Notes: a model not told the origin generated them from the sequence alone. A stretch of 64,000 nt of DNA from Adiantum capillus-veneris (GCA_014529385.2 CM043946.1:21134577-21198576); one strand, 5' to 3'; shown: positions 10,674 through 22,990, numbered from the stretch's first letter. Numbers and translations are program-made.

Positions 10674-11457
10674 ATGCCATACACTAAGCTTGAATGGCAC
10701 TCTGTGCTTCTTTCCTGGTGCAATTTCAATTGTAGGAAGGGTAGGGAAGGAGTGTGTGTGTGTTGAGAAGAAGGATTTTGTGTTAATTGTGTATTTTTTT
10801 TGTTAATGGAGTTTTCAAAGGTACTGTGTTTGTTCTCTGTGTATTAAGGTTGTTAGTTTTCTTTGTTAATGGAGTTTTCAAAGGTACTGTGTTTATTCTC
10901 TGTGTATTAAGGTTGTTAGTTTTCTGTGTATAGTAAGTAGGAAGTACATCTATGAGAGCTAATAGAGTGTGTTAGTGTGTAACAATAGGTGTATTAGTTA
11001 GAAGTAGGTAGATAGAGTGTGTGTGTGCTCTCGCGCAGGCCACGGCGACCTTATCCTTATAAAAAAATTTAAAAATTAAAAAAATATATATATATTAAAA
11101 ATCTAAAAAAATTTAAAAATTAAAAAAATTCAAAGGTAGGACCGTGTATCTCCCAGACCCAAGCCCAAGCTCACGCTCAGGCCTACGCCTCAGTCGCCTT
11201 TTAAAATTACAAATTTTAGCTTCACACGTAGCTAAAAATCGATTTTTTGAGGACCAACGGAACTTCAGATGCCCAAAAATTGTGCTGTAAAGCACACAGC
11301 AACGCTCTAAGTGATACGCTCGTTTTGAGCTATTACACACTTTAATCAAAAAAATCAAACATTAAAAACCATTAAAAAAACATCAAAAACGTAAAAAACA
11401 CGAGTGAAACCGGACGCTTAAAAAAGGTAAGCTGTTAACCTTCGAGGTTATTCGCCG
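10674..11457 (+). other. Untranslated leader of element B
   Basis: No credible ORF. The stretch contains a near-exact pair of 60-bp direct repeats (about 10805 and 10863, TAATGGAGTTTTCAAAGGTA), a GT-rich segment, and an A/T-rich stretch near 11055-11130. It fits a retrotransposon 5' leader between primer site and gag. Confidence 0.6.
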
Positions 11458-11996
11458 ATGCTTGTAGGGTGCCAAAGGCACATGCATCTGTGCTTTGGTT
11501 GTGTTCTAGAGACGGAGCAACTAGAGAGAATTTCGACTTATGCGAGTTATCAATATCCACCTACTTTAGGTTCTGGGCCCTCGGCAGGGACCCAAGGCAT
11601 TACAAACCAAGACCTGAACACAGCGGCTAGTGACTCTTCCTCTGACTACGTCGTCATGGAGGGTTTCCCAATGCCTAATCCCAATAGCTCAAGCCAAGAC
11701 ATGCATGCCATTGGCCCGCGATCCGAGCAGAGCGTGCTTAGCCGCTTGCAGGAAACCTTTAGTAGAGCCACTCGCTCCGAACATGGAACTAATGATGTAA
11801 ATGAGGGGGGGTGGGGAAGTAAATTCTCCATTCGTAACCAATGTAGACCCTATACCGTTATAGAATGTGCACATGAATACTTCATTCACGGCACCTCTTG
11901 ACTCTTCAGAGTTATTTCCCTCCAAGGTCATATTACCCGATGGTAGAAGCCTTGCCGAAGTGCAAGAGATTGAACGATATATCTTTGCAGCGAGGG
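11458..11996 (+). pseudogene. Element B gag, 5' part (interrupted by element C)
   Basis: The frame 11458-11901 encodes 147 residues (FSRATRSEHGTNDVN near the end). A second frame then carries LFPSKVILPDGRSLAEVQ up to 11996. Joined across element C, with one GAGGG copy removed, this frame reads directly into AAREKEFESLRKVEQ at 20910, so the two parts were one gag ORF. Translation now has a frame change near 11850 and a split by 8.9 kb of foreign DNA. The N-terminal region is Ser/Pro/Gln-rich with no clear domain. Confidence 0.65.
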
Positions 11997-13595
11997 TGTA
12001 ACATTTAATGGCCTAAAAACTTGTGTGTAGCGGAAATTAGCATGAACATAGTGGGAATTTCATTAGAATAGATTCCTAATGAGAATTACAAGAGTGCTTG
12101 GGTGGAGAGAGCAACAAAAAGCATAACACCTACTTAGATAGCATGAACAATACTTTCAAAAGAGAGAGAAATTAAGCTATTGACAACAGTTGAGGACCGG
12201 ATTTTCATGGAGCCGGTCCCCCCTCCAAAAGGCTTTGTATTATGGTTTCTCCCATCAAGAGAGACATTGTACAATACAATTCTTTGTGTTCCTTCAAGAC
12301 TAGCTAGTGCAATTAAGATGAAAGCTTCATGCACTAAGCAAAACACTTAGCAAACACAACATCAATTATCCCCGGTCTGAGACCCAAGACCTCACACACC
12401 TTCGAAGATGGTGAGAGCTAGTAGGGTATGAGAGTAGATTGAGAGGAAGAAGGAGTATCTTACGAGAAAGATGCACATCTCCTCACATAATCACTCATAT
12501 TAGCATAGCTTAGCTTAGTAATTAGCTTGGTAGAGGAGATGAGCATGCATTGAAGCTTGTATCTTGGTTGGATTTTCATCCACATGCCAAGAGTGTGTCG
12601 ATGTAGGCTTCTATCTCACAAGCTTGGAGTAGGTGATGAGCTCTCCATTAAAGCTTGGGAAGAGATAGTCTTCTTCTTGCTTCTCACATAGACTATGTGA
12701 GAGTGTGTGTGTGTGTGTGTGATAATTCCTTGCAAAACTCAGCCCCCTCTCTCTCTTGGGCGAGTCCCCTTGCTAATTTCTCTTGCTATCCTCCCATTGG
12801 ACCTCCCCAGGGCTAGCCAATGACTATTAAGCGGCATAAGTGATAGCCTTCTGAAATGTGTCCCTCTTTCCCCTTTTGTGAGAGCTTTAGGTAATTTAAT
12901 AATTCCACTAAACTCTCATTGGACCCCTTTGCATCCTTGCCCATAGGAATCAGGCAAGCCATTGGGCTGCTAAATGCTCATTGGACCCCTTGGGAGACTG
13001 TCCAATAGTCTTCTAGAGGACTTTATTCTCATTGGTTATTTTATTAAGTGTTTTTAAATTAATTAAACTAGATTTACTCTAGCCTAATTCTCGTTGGTCC
13101 ACCTCCAAGGCCATCCAATAGGAATTGGGTACACCTTGTGGGCATCTGGCCTAGGGAGCTGACATGTGTCCCTCATTCCCTTTGTGTAAAGGGAGCTTGT
13201 GTGTGTGTGTGTGGATTTTTCTCTCATCCCCTACATGCTAGGATCGCCCCCTCCTATGTAGGGATGTGCAAAGACTTTTTTGGACACACACAAAGCATTC
13301 AATTCCCCTATGGTTGACCTTTGGACACAACCTTTGAATTTTGGAACCTTAGCATTTTGGAAGCCTCAATGGGCTCAACCTTAGGGTCTTTTTAGCCCAT
13401 TGTTACACATGGATCTTTTGAGATTCCCCCCCCCCCCTTTGGATCCCTATTTTCCCTCCTTTGGATCCCTATGTTGGCTAGTCTGCTAGCTTAACCAATA
13501 TTCTAGCTTTTTCTCCCCTGGCACTTCCCCATATTAAATAATCAGTTTAACATGAGAAAATCATTTAGGAGAATTACATATTGATTATTACGACA
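11997..13595 (-). repeat. Element C 3' LTR (left copy)
   Basis: 1599 bp, matching 19308-20904 almost base for base. It carries a short GT run near 12702-12721 and a C-run near 13428. It is next to the purine tract on the minus strand (AAGAGAGAGGTAA, fwd about 13596-13608), as expected for the 3' LTR of a minus-strand element. Confidence 0.93.
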
Positions 13596-13969
13596 TTACC
13601 TCTCTCTTGAAATCATAGTCGTCCTTGACTATGTTGTAGAGAAGATAAAGCATATTCATGAGTCCTTTTCTTAGCGGGTAGAGGATCCCTATGTTACCCT
13701 ACGACATCATTCCACAATGGATGACTAGTCCATTTGGTGCTTCAGAGCCTGAGGCTTCCGCTAGCATGTCTGCACAGTAGTCCTATCAATCTTCCATAGT
13801 AGAGTGACAAGCTCTACTTGGTGTTTGGGAGACGTCGTCTCTGCAAACTTGATCTAAGCATGCATACTACTTCATTTTTGTGCACAATAAAAAAAAAAGA
13901 GTCTAATAAGACAAAAAACTTTGTTCATTTTTAACATTTTGTACATTTGCTTACTCTTGGGAAGCATTG

Positions 13970-15069
13970 TAAGCATTGATAAGGTTTAGGTTATCCTTTA
14001 ATTGTATGCCTTGCATCCATCTAGCATCTTCAAAAGGATAATTCTTAAACTTAATAAGATATCATCGGATAGTCTTACCACCTCTTAGTACCTTGTCTTC
14101 ATGTCGGAGAATGGACTCGGGTTGCAGCACCTCCTCTTGGTCCTCGATCTCCGCTGGGTCTTCAATAGTTGGTTCTTGAGGTGTCTCTCCTTTGTAAGGC
14201 TTTAATAGGCTCACATGGAAAGCATTGTGTATGAGCCAATGATTGGGCAACTTGAGTTGATAGGCCATCTCATTGATTGGCCTAAGAATTTGGAAGGGAC
14301 CATAGTACCTTTTTGCTAGTTTAGCATAGTACTTTTGGTGCCCCGTAGGATTCTTGCCCATCGTGTGCCTTAATCGAGACTTGGGAAACTTTAATGAGAT
14401 CCAATCATTTTCTTTGAAGGCTTGGGCTCTTCTGTGCTTGTCAGCAGCAGTCTTTTGCCTTTGCTGTGAGATAGAGATAGCATCCTTAATCTTTTGAAAA
14501 GATTCTTGTAGGTATCGGCTATACTCATCTGCAACGAAGATCTTCCCATGTACCTTAAGTAGCAAGGTACTTTTTGATCTTCCCTCAATTACCTCGAAAG
14601 GTGCTTTTCCCGTGGAAGTATGTACAGTGTTATTGTATGCATACTCCACTAAGGGTAAGTACTTCTCCCATTGGGATCTTTGATCTACTTCCGTTACATA
14701 GGCTTTTAGTAGATCAAGAATAGTTAGGTTATCTATTTCACTTTGGCCATCCGTTTGTGGATGATAGGCCGAAGAGAAGTTTAGCCTTGTCCCTAAATTC
14801 TCAAAGAGACCCTTCCAAAAATTACTGGTCATTCTAGGATCTCTATCCGACACTATGGACATTGGCAAGCCATGGTACTTGAAAATTTGTGAAATGAAGA
14901 GGGTTTCCATTTGATGGTCTTTGATAGTCTTTTTGACGGGTATAAAATGAGCTTGTTTATTGAACCTGTCTACTATCGTCCATATTCCCGTATTCCCATG
15001 GATAGACTTAGGCAATCCAAAGATAAAATCCATGGATATGCTCTCCCATGGTGAATTAGAGATTAGCAA
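13970..15069 (-). pseudogene. Element C integrase with truncated chromodomain
   Basis: The 335-residue minus-strand frame (15069-14062) contains the integrase core: SMDFIFGLPKS (first Asp), SIVSDRDPRMTSNFWKGL (second Asp) and HPQTDGQSEIDN (Glu). After it come the GPF-type C-terminal motif (KRYYGPFQILR) and NAFHVSLLKPY. It ends at RGGKTIR with a TGA (CGA to TGA). Beyond that stop the frame continues as YLIKFKNYPFEDARWM, the core of a chromodomain, which in chromoviruses guides integration to particular chromatin. The stop removes that domain. The upstream HHCC finger is in the neighbouring ORF, where a TGA sits at the expected last Cys position. Confidence 0.85.
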
Positions 15070-15117
15070 GGGTTGAAGAAATCCAAGTTGCTTCCCTCTA
15101 TCAAATTTTGTCTTTTG

Positions 15118-15963
15118 TCATACCACACATTTAGAAACATACTCTTGTATGTTCACTTTCATGGTAGGCCAATAGAAATATGTTTCAATTCCCTTTAAGG
15201 TAGACTGAATCCCTCTATGCCCCGCATAAGGTGGAGCATGAGATTCACACATTACTTTCTCACGTAGTGAGTTAGTAACACATAGTCTATTTCCATAGAG
15301 AAGATAACCATCTTGTAAAGTAAATGGTTCTTCTTTCTTACCTAATGCAAGGGCTGAAATCACATCTCTAAAATCGGGATCAATAGCATACTCATCTATC
15401 ATTGAAGATAGATCATTGTGAGTTGCTATGGAAACCGCATTCACTCTCGGCCGTCTTGAGAGTGCATCAGCTACTCGATTATGCTTTCCAGCAATGTGAG
15501 AAATATGAAAATGAAATTGCAAAAGGAAATTTTCCCACCTCATTTGTTTGTCGGAGAGCTTGGTCTGCGTCATGAAGTACTTAAGACTTTGGTGATCCGT
15601 TCGCAGAATGAAAGGAGTCCCCAATAAATAGTAGTTCCATGAGTCTAAGGCATGTAGAACTGCAAAGAGTTCCTTTTCATATATGCCTAGAGCTTGCTCA
15701 ACAAGGTCGAGCCTTCGACTCTCATAGCCTATGGTGTGCCCTTCTTGGAGAAAAACAGCTCCAAGGAAATCACCACAAGCATCACATTGGACCTCAAATG
15801 GTTTTGAGAGATCCGGTAGTGTAAGCATAGGTTGAGAGATAAGCTTTTCGAAAGCATTGTTCTCCTTATCATACCATTTATACCTAACTCTTTTCTTTGT
15901 TAGGTCATGTAATGGTCCGGAAATTTGTGAGAACTTTTCTATTAAGCGTCTATAGTAGCACAC
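15118..15963 (-). pseudogene. Element C RNase H and integrase zinc-finger region
   Basis: The frame encodes 281 residues. The first part is the RT connection (YYRRLIEKFSQISGPLHDLT). RNase H follows: PFEVQCDACGDFLGAVFLQ with its Asp, YEKELFAVLHALDSW with the Glu, and ILRTDHQSLKYF with the next Asp. IAGKHNRVADALSRRP closes it. The C-terminal part is the integrase HHCC finger (HAPPYAGHRGIQSTLKGI, YVSKC). RNase H removes the RNA strand during reverse transcription. The ORF ends at a TGA near 15118, at the second Cys of the finger. Confidence 0.85.
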
Positions 15964-16601
15964 ATACCTATAAAGCTCCTTAGTTCATGAAGATTCTTTG
16001 GTTTAGGCCATCCTTTTATTACCTCTAACTTTGATGGATCCATTTGGATGCCATCTTGAGAGATAATGTGACCTAAGTACTGTATCTCTTGCAAAAAAAA
16101 GAAATCACTTTTCTTTCGATTAACATAAAGTTTATTCTCTCTTAAAACTTGAAATATTACCTGGAGGTGTTGCTTGTGTTTGTCTAACGAATTAGAGTAG
16201 ATGATAATATCATCAAAGAACACTCCAGTGAAGGTTCCATGAGGCCTGAACAACTTCTCCATCAAGCGGTTGAATGTGGCTGGTGCATTGGTCAAGCCAA
16301 AAAGCATGACAATGTATTCGTAAAGACCAAATGTGGTGCGAAATGCGGTCTTTACAATGTCTTGATCAACTATCCTTATTGGATGATAGCCACTTTTTAG
16401 GTCAATCCTACTGAAGTAGGTCGATCCTTGTAGATTATCAAATAGGTCTTCTACCCGTGGAACGAGAAACCTATTCTTGATAGTGATCCTATTTAGTGCT
16501 CTATAGTCGACACACATACGATATGTGCCGTCTTTCTTTTGCACTAATAGCACAGGTGAGGAAAAATGGAGATGAGCTAGGCCTAACCATGCCCTTCTCA
16601 A
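15942..16601 (-). pseudogene. Element C reverse transcriptase
   Basis: 219 residues covering RT blocks in order: SSPVLLVQKKDGTYRMCVDY, RVEDLFDNLQGSTYFSRIDL, KTAFRTTFGLYEYIVMLFGL, NAPATFNRLMEKLF and the catalytic GVFFDDIIIYS. The active site is FFDD rather than the usual YVDD or YIDD. LGHIISQDGIQMDPSKLE and RSFIG follow. It overlaps the upstream protease-RT frame (17190-16501) through a frameshift near 16560 and joins the RNase H frame through another near 15950. The gene would need both shifts corrected to work. Confidence 0.88.
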
Positions 16602-17190
16602 CTAACTCATGCACTTTCCGCATAATCTCCTCTTGTTCAGCTTGAGAAACTCTATAAGGAGGTTTGTTGGGCGGTGAAATTCCTGGAAGAAGTTCAATTG
16701 CATGGTCATCATTACCTCGTTTAGGAGGTAGCTCACAAGGGATGTCGTCAATAAAAACATCTTGAAACCCCTTGAGAAAATTGGATAACTCTAATTCCTT
16801 TTGGTTGCTTTTATTTTCTTTTGCTAAAGCATTAGGTTCATTTTGAGAATATTTAACAAAAATCATGCACACGGAAATAGAGCTCTTTATTGACTTGTTG
16901 AAAGCTGGTGTATGTACAATGGGAATAGTGTTACCCATTTCCTTAGCATCTATATACATGTCTTTTTTCCTAAACTTAAAGGAGATTCTCCTTTCAGGGA
17001 ATTTAACATTGGCAGCCAGGCGGTCAAACCATGGTGCCCCTAGGATTACATCCTCATGCTTGAGAGGAGAGATAAAGAAGTCCTCTTTGTCCACATAGCT
17101 TTGGACATGAAGACTCAATTTCCCGATTAAGGGAGTGACTAAAGCTTCTTGCCCCTTGAAAGCACTGTCTGTGGGTAGGACATCTCCCAT
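16501..17190 (-). pseudogene. Element C protease C-terminal part and RT linker
   Basis: 229 residues. The start continues the protease fold (IGKLSLHVQSYVDKEDFFIS, then DVILGAPWFDRLAANVKFPE, which is the typical ILG.PWL motif). The linker ends in IDDIPCELPPKRGNDDHAIELLPG and QEEIMRKVHELVEKGMVRPS, the segment just before RT block 1. The active-site part lies upstream, at 17286-17200 in the same reading direction, and is separated by a TAG after GIQAY (a CAG codon by one change). Confidence 0.8.
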
Positions 17191-17194
17191 CTAG

Positions 17195-17470
17195 TAAGCT
17201 TGTATGCCTAGCTTGGTGGCCAACTCTATAGCTATAAAATTGTGAGTAGAACCAGGGTCAAAGAGAATAAAAGCATCATGTTCTCTTACCTTTCCCCAAG
17301 CATGGCATAGAGGAGATTCTTTGTGATGAGTTTGGTGAGTCTCCTCCTCTTGGATTTCAACCAAGGAAGCTCTAGGAGGATCTTGGCGGTTGTTCTTTTG
17401 GGAACAAGCGCGGTACGCATGCCCTTGTTCGCCGCACTTGAAACACCGGTTATCCTTGCGATAACGCTCG
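17195..17470 (-). pseudogene. Element C zinc knuckle and protease active site
   Basis: On the minus strand, in a frame different from the main gag ORF, the sequence gives CFKCGEQGHAYRAC (a complete C-x2-C-x4-H-x4-C knuckle, about 17405-17450). It continues to FILFDPGSTHNFIAIELA (about 17270-17230), the retropepsin active site with D-P-G in place of D-T/S-G, a form I associate with plant Ty3 elements. A frameshift near 17490 separates this from the upstream gag frame. Confidence 0.7.
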
Positions 17471-18890
17471 AGCTCTTCAGGAGAGAGTTTTTTTTACCTT
17501 TGTAAACTCCCTTCTCGTTAGCTTTGTTGGAGTTGCCCTTAGGAGACTTTTGGACATTGTCCTTCCCCTTAGGCTCATTGGAACCCTTGTTTTCCGTGGG
17601 CTTATCATTTCTTTTAGCCCCCGTTTGGAAATTGAATCGAGAGGCCACCATAGTATGGTGTATTACCGCCGATATGGTACGTGGCCTTTGGGAGTTGACA
17701 TACTCCACCATTTCTTCGGTTAAGCCCGCACAAAATTGTTGCTTTTGCTCTCCAAAATCCAACTTTTTGAATACAGTGGCTTTGAGTTGTAGGTCCCAAA
17801 ACTTGTCTACATATTTGTGGATGGATTCATAGGGAGAGAGCTTTAAGATTTGCCACTCGGTGAGTACTTTGTCTTTGGCATCGGTGGCCAAAAACTGCTT
17901 CATAATGGAATCTCTTAAAGCTTTCCATGTTCGTGGAGCTTCACCGTTGGCTCGTAGGCTAGACCACCATTGCTTGGCGGACTTTTGAAAGTGAATAGCT
18001 ACATGGCGTAGCTTACAGGACTCCATGAAGCCCTCATCTCCAAACGCCACAGCGAATTGTTGGATAAAGGCCAAGATGTTGTCTGTAGCACCAAAGGTAC
18101 CATCATAGGTAAGGAAAGAGATGCTCTTCCCTCCCTCTTTGAATTTCTTCAACTTAGACGACCTCTTCCATGCAGCATAGGATTTCCTATGGCCTCTTCT
18201 TTTTGATGGTTCAAAGGTTGCACCATCACTTTCTTGAGAAGGTGAAGAATTTGAAGAAGGTGGAGAAGAGGGTAACCTCTTTCTCGCATTTTTCTTGTCT
18301 TGATCTTCGGCGTCTTCACCATCACTTTCATAAGAGGAAGAGGATGGAGAAGATGGAGAAGAGGGTGTCCTCTTTCTCGCCTTTTTCTTCTCTTGCTTTT
18401 TTTCATCCCTCTTTGAATTATGATGTGGAGAAGAGTGCGATGGTCTTCTCCGCTTTGGTGGTGATGGAGAGCATTTAGCCCACCATCTTCGTGAAGCCAT
18501 CTCCGCCAAGGTGGTGGGAGACTCATTTCTTTCTCTTTCCTTCAATGGAGGCTCTTGAGTTCTCCTTTGGGAAGGAGATGCATCATCAAGAAGTAAATTC
18601 TTGAGCCCTTCATATGGATTCTCTTCTTCTTCCCGAATAGGAGAGAGACCTTTTTTGGGAGTCTCGCAAGGAGGCTTCCTAGGTGTTCTCTCGTCATGGT
18701 GGTGAGCTTGGAGAATCCCGTGAGCACGGAGCTACCATTTCACTTCACTTTGGAGAGATGGATTGCCCATGGCTTGTTGAAGCGTAGAAACAAGATAGTT
18801 AACAAGCATCAGAGCATCATTAGTAGCTTGCTCATTAGCAAAATCAGAGTTATCAACATTAATTTCACTTTCTTTACTATTGTCAGCCAT
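17470..18890 (-). pseudogene. Element C gag (capsid)
   Basis: The natural start is the ATG at fwd 18888-18890 (MADNSKESEINVDNSDFA). The frame runs leftward with a single TAG near 18735 (after QSEVKW) and then stays open to about 17490. The region 18545-18130 is very rich in Lys, Arg, Ser and Pro, a basic low-complexity arm. The capsid domain follows (CKLRHVAIHFQKSAKQWW, APRTWKALRDSIMKQFLA, LSPYESIHKYVDKFWDLQ), matching the Retrotrans_gag family. A Lys/Asn/Gly-rich tail leads to the zinc knuckle in another frame. The protein would assemble the cytoplasmic particle. Confidence 0.85.
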
Positions 18891-19294
18891 TCTAACAACT
18901 TTTAGGTGTAAACTTTTTAGGTGTACTTTGGCACTTCAAGCCCTAGTTACTACTCCTCTTTATCCCTTTAGAAAAATCACTCAATCTACTGTACCCGTGG
19001 CTCGAATACCATTAATTCCAAGGAATAGGAGTGAGGGTCTTTCAACACCAAAACAACACCAGCTCCTGTCAAGCTTCTAATAGCTCAATAGTGGTTAAGC
19101 CATAGGCAAGCCCCGTAGGACTCCACTATTAAGACCATAGCTCTCAATGGTGATGCCCCGTTAACTGCACGAAGGCAGGCGCACTGCAAGGCTGAAAAGT
19201 CCCTATTCTACTTACTCACAGGCAATTAATAATACCAACCATTTATAGCTAGCTTGAGGACCTCCCTTCTTGAGCAAAAAAAGAGAAACCTTGT
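18891..19294 (-). other. Untranslated leader of element C
   Basis: About 400 bp between primer site and gag ATG. No ORF of note. It fits a retrotransposon 5' leader in minus orientation. Confidence 0.7.
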
Positions 19295-19306
19295 GCCCTG
19301 ATACCA
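19295..19306 (-). promoter_or_regulatory. Primer binding site of element C
   Basis: The minus strand reads TGGTATCAGGGC one base from the right LTR. It matches the initiator-Met tRNA primer motif TGGTATCAGAGC with one change. Confidence 0.85.
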
Positions 19307-19307
19307 A

Positions 19308-20904
19308 TGTAACATTTAATGGCCTAAAAAATTGTGTGTAGAGGAAATTAGCATGAGCATAGTGGGCATTTCATTAGAATAGATTCCTAATGAGAATTAC
19401 AAGAGTGCTTGGGTGGAGAGAGCAACAAAAAGAATAACACCTAGTTAGATATCATGAACAATACTTTCAAAAGAGAGAGAAATTAAGCTATTGACAACAG
19501 TTGAGGACCGGATTTTCATGGAGCCGGTCCCCCCTCCAAAAGGCTTTGTATTATGGTTTCTCCCATCAAGAGAGACATTGTACAATACAATTCTTTGTGT
19601 TCCTTCAAGACTAGCTAGTGCAATTAAGATGAAAGCTTCATGCACTAAGCAAAACACTTAGCAAACACAACATCAATTATCCCCGGTCTGAGACCCAAGA
19701 CCTCACACACCTTCGAAGATGGTGAGAGCTAGTAGGGTATGAGAGTAGATTGAGAGGAAGAAGGAGTATCTTACGAGAAAGATGCACATCTCCTCACATA
19801 ATCACTCATATTAGCATAGCTTAGCTTAGTAATTAGCTTGGTAGAGGAGATGAGCATGCATTGAAGCTTGTATCTTGGTTGGATTTTCATCCACATGCCA
19901 AGAGTGTGTCGATGTAGGCTTCTATCTCACAAGCTTGGAGTAGGTGATGAGCTCTCCATTAAAGCTTGGGAAGAGATAGTCTTCTTCTTGCGTCTCACAT
20001 AGATTGTGTGAGAGTGTGTGTGTGTGATAATGCCTTGATAAATCAGCCCCCTCTCTCTCTTGGGCGAGCCCCCTTGCTAATTGCTCTTGTTATCCTCCCA
20101 TTGGACCTCCCCGGGGCAAGCCAATGACTATTGAGCAGCATAAGTGATAGCCTTTTGACATGTGTCCCCCTTTCCCCTTTTGTGAGAGCTTTAGGTAATT
20201 TAATAATTCAACTAAACTCTCATTGGACCCCTTTGCCTCCTGGCCAATAGGAATCAGGCAAGCCATTGGGCTGCTAACTGCTCATTGGACCCCTTGGGAG
20301 ACTGTCCAATAGTCTTCTAGAGGAATTTATTCTCATTGGTTCTTTTATTAAGTGTTTTTAAATTAATTAAACTAGATTTACTCTAGCCTAATTCTCATTG
20401 GTCCACCTCCAAGGCAATCCAATAGGAACTGGGTACACCTTTTGGGATCTGGCCTAGGGAGCTGACATGTGTCCCTCATTCCCTTTGTGTAAAGGGAGCT
20501 TGTGTGTGTGTGTGTGTGTGTGGCTTTGTCTCTCATCCCCTACATGCTAGGCTCACCCCCTCCTATGTAGGGATGTGCAAAGACTTTTTTGGACACACAC
20601 AAAGTATCCAATTCCCCTATGGTTGACCTTTGGACACAACCTTTGAATTTTGGAACCTTAGCATTTAGGAAGTTTTAATGGGCTGAACCTCAGGGTCTTT
20701 TTAGCCCATTGTTGCACATGGATCTTTTGAGATGCCCCCCTCCCCCTTCGGATCCCTATTTTCCCTCCTTTGGATCCCTATGTTGGCTGGTCTGCTAGCT
20801 TAACCGATATTCTAGCTTTTTCTCCCCTGGCACTTCCCCATATTAAATGATCAGTTTAACATGAGAAAATCATTTAGGAGAATTACATATTGATTATTAT
20901 GACA
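19308..20904 (-). repeat. Element C 5' LTR (right copy)
   Basis: 1597 bp, nearly identical to the left copy, next to the primer site and followed by the GAGGG target duplication. Differences are scattered substitutions plus GT-repeat length changes (near 20015 and 20500). Confidence 0.93.
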
Positions 20905-20909
20905 GAGGG

Positions 20910-22912
20910 AAAAGGAATTCGAGAGCTTACGTAAGGTGGAGCAATGAAGAGAGTTAAAAGTGAAAGCCCCTATGTCAATATCCTTGCTAAGAGAGGAGTT
21001 GAGTGCTCCTGACTTAGCAACCACTAAGGACCAACCCCTAGAAAGCAACATTGCATCTAGCTCAAAGGACACCCCTAGCACCTCAATCCTAGATGGAGTG
21101 TTCCTAAATGAGAACTGGGAGTACGAACTACAAACAGAAACTATGACCGACCTATACACAGGTCACACCTATCACGTGGGTTGGTTAAATGTCCTAAAAT
21201 CCACAATGGGTGCTACTAGTGTGGAGGATCAACAACAAAGAGTTTGTGAGGTCATCCATAGGGTCATTGAGTTAGAGAGACAGAACAAGGGGATCAACAT
21301 GCGTTCAACGGGTCTCATGAGATTCTTGGATATAGGAAAGGCTAAACAACCGACCTTATTGCAAATGGAGACTACCTCAGTAAGTCCGATGGATCCTCCA
21401 TATGTTGTTTCTCCAGGGGTCTCAGTGCAATCTGAGCCCACAAGTGATAGCTTCACGTTTCCAAGTCTAAATCATCTTTCCCTTGATGACACCACGGCTA
21501 CCATGCCTACCCCAATGATGGGCATGCCGAGAAACACGCCATGGACCTCATTTGTTAGTAAAGCACCACTACATGGTAGCTCAATGCCTGCAACAGTACC
21601 TACAAGTGTGTACCAATCATATACACCCATGGGTCCTCGTACTCATGTAGTCCCTACCCCTCCCATTGTTTCAACTACCTATGCTCCACAACCACAACAC
21701 CCAAGTTCTTATTTCTATTGGACTATACGGACTAGCATTAGCATGTCACATCCGATGTCTGCTATGCCTAGGGCCACACATATGAACTTTGGACCACCAC
21801 ATGGCACAACATCGTACCCAACGTGGAACCCAAGGGCTTCCTATGCGCCAAGACCGATGCCAATACCTACTCCACATGTAGTCTCTGGAGCACCTCCTCC
21901 CACGGTGCCTGCTCACTTAGGTGACTTTGCAACATTTGCTCAAGCTATCAGTCGATCTATTGATGAGAATATGCATAACGTGCTTGATAGAGAGCCTAGA
22001 AGTAAGGTAGTACAAATAGCCAAGCTCACACAAAAATTTAGTGGAGACGGGGATGTGGGAAATCATATCGAAGTGTTTGAACAGATATGCGATTCTCTAG
22101 GAGAACACAATGACCTACATAAGAGCAATGCTTTAAGCCTAACCTTAAGTGGGAAGGCAGGGGAATGGTGTAGAACCCTAAGGGTGGAAGAAAAAACGAT
22201 TTACCCTACTCTTAGGAGACTGTTCTTAAAAGAATACATACGAGAGTGAGTACTTTGGGGTGTAGCCTCTCAGCTCCAGAAAGCCCAACGAGAGGAAGGA
22301 GAGTCGGTGAGAGACTTTATAAGTCGCTTGAAGCATTTGAATTCTCGATGTAATCCAAATGAGCGCTTCAACAATAACCAATGGCTTGACAGATTCATTA
22401 GGGGATTACGACATGAGGATATCTACAATGGCTTAGTCATTAGAGGTAGCACCACTTGGAAAGCAGTCACCACCAGTGCGATCCAATTGGAGGATAATTT
22501 AATGATTCAAGGAGAAAGAGTGTCTGTTGAGTCTAAATATATTAGCTCACAAGCATCGGGGCATCAGCCAATGACCCTAAAGCCTATTGCTAAGGAGCCA
22601 AAGATATCTGAGATGACTTTAGCAGATCTCACCAAGGCTATTCAAGAGAGTCTTAGAGACAATCGTGCTTTGCAAAACAATCATATGTATCCAAGAAGGG
22701 AGCAACAATGGTGCTCAGTATGCTATGGACCGCATAGTACAAGTGAATGCCCTACTTTTAGAGTAAAATTCAATGGGAACTGCAATGCCTGTGGGAGGTA
22801 TGGTCATCAAGCTAAGGATTGCATAGTATTTAAGCACGCGATGGCCAATAGACCAACCTTAGCATGGACACACACCTCGAGTGCCTGCATTGATGCCGGC
22901 CCCACCTCTTGA
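20910..22912 (+). pseudogene. Element B gag, main part
   Basis: It continues the gag interrupted at 11996. The region 21300-21930 is Pro/Thr/Met-rich (TPMMGMPRNTPWTSFV) and low in structure. The capsid domain follows (about 22000-22440): KLTQKFSGDGDVGNHIEVFE, LTLSGKAGEWCRTL and RLFLKEYIRE. A TGA at about 22247 breaks the frame, then SVRDFISRLKHLNSRCNPNE and the rest follow in the same frame. The end carries two knuckle-like clusters, CSVCYGPHSTSEC and CNACGRYGHQAKDC. Gag packages the element RNA. The in-frame stop is the only break up to about 22912. Confidence 0.8.
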
Positions 22913-22990
22913 ACAAACAGCACAACACATGTTCCCTAGGGCCAAAAATGTTGTTAGGACCACAACCACCACCATCCGAGAATCACTTCT

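Larger units (their letters stand above)
11997..20904 (-). mobile_element. Element C: full-length Ty3 chromovirus inserted in element B
   Basis: LTRs at 11997-13595 and 19308-20904 read TGTAACATT...GACA on the plus strand and are nearly identical. The target duplication GAGGG is exact (11992-11996 and 20905-20909). The coding strand is minus: gag (18890 leftwards), zinc knuckle, protease, RT, RNase H, integrase and a chromodomain remnant at the far end. This order plus the chromodomain marks a chromovirus. The primer site lies next to the right LTR and a purine tract next to the left LTR. Total length is 8,908 bp. Stops and a few frameshifts have inactivated it, but the LTR similarity makes it younger than B. 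A solo LTR of the same family lies at 53051-54650. Confidence 0.93.

Noticed and set aside
12134-12346. A 70-residue ORF repeated at 19445-19657
   Set aside because: It lies inside the element C LTRs and is duplicated only because the LTRs are. There is no domain and no reason to think it is translated.
20851-21159. Minus-strand ORF spanning the right border of element C
   Set aside because: It crosses an insertion junction and is the antisense shadow of gag and LTR sequence.
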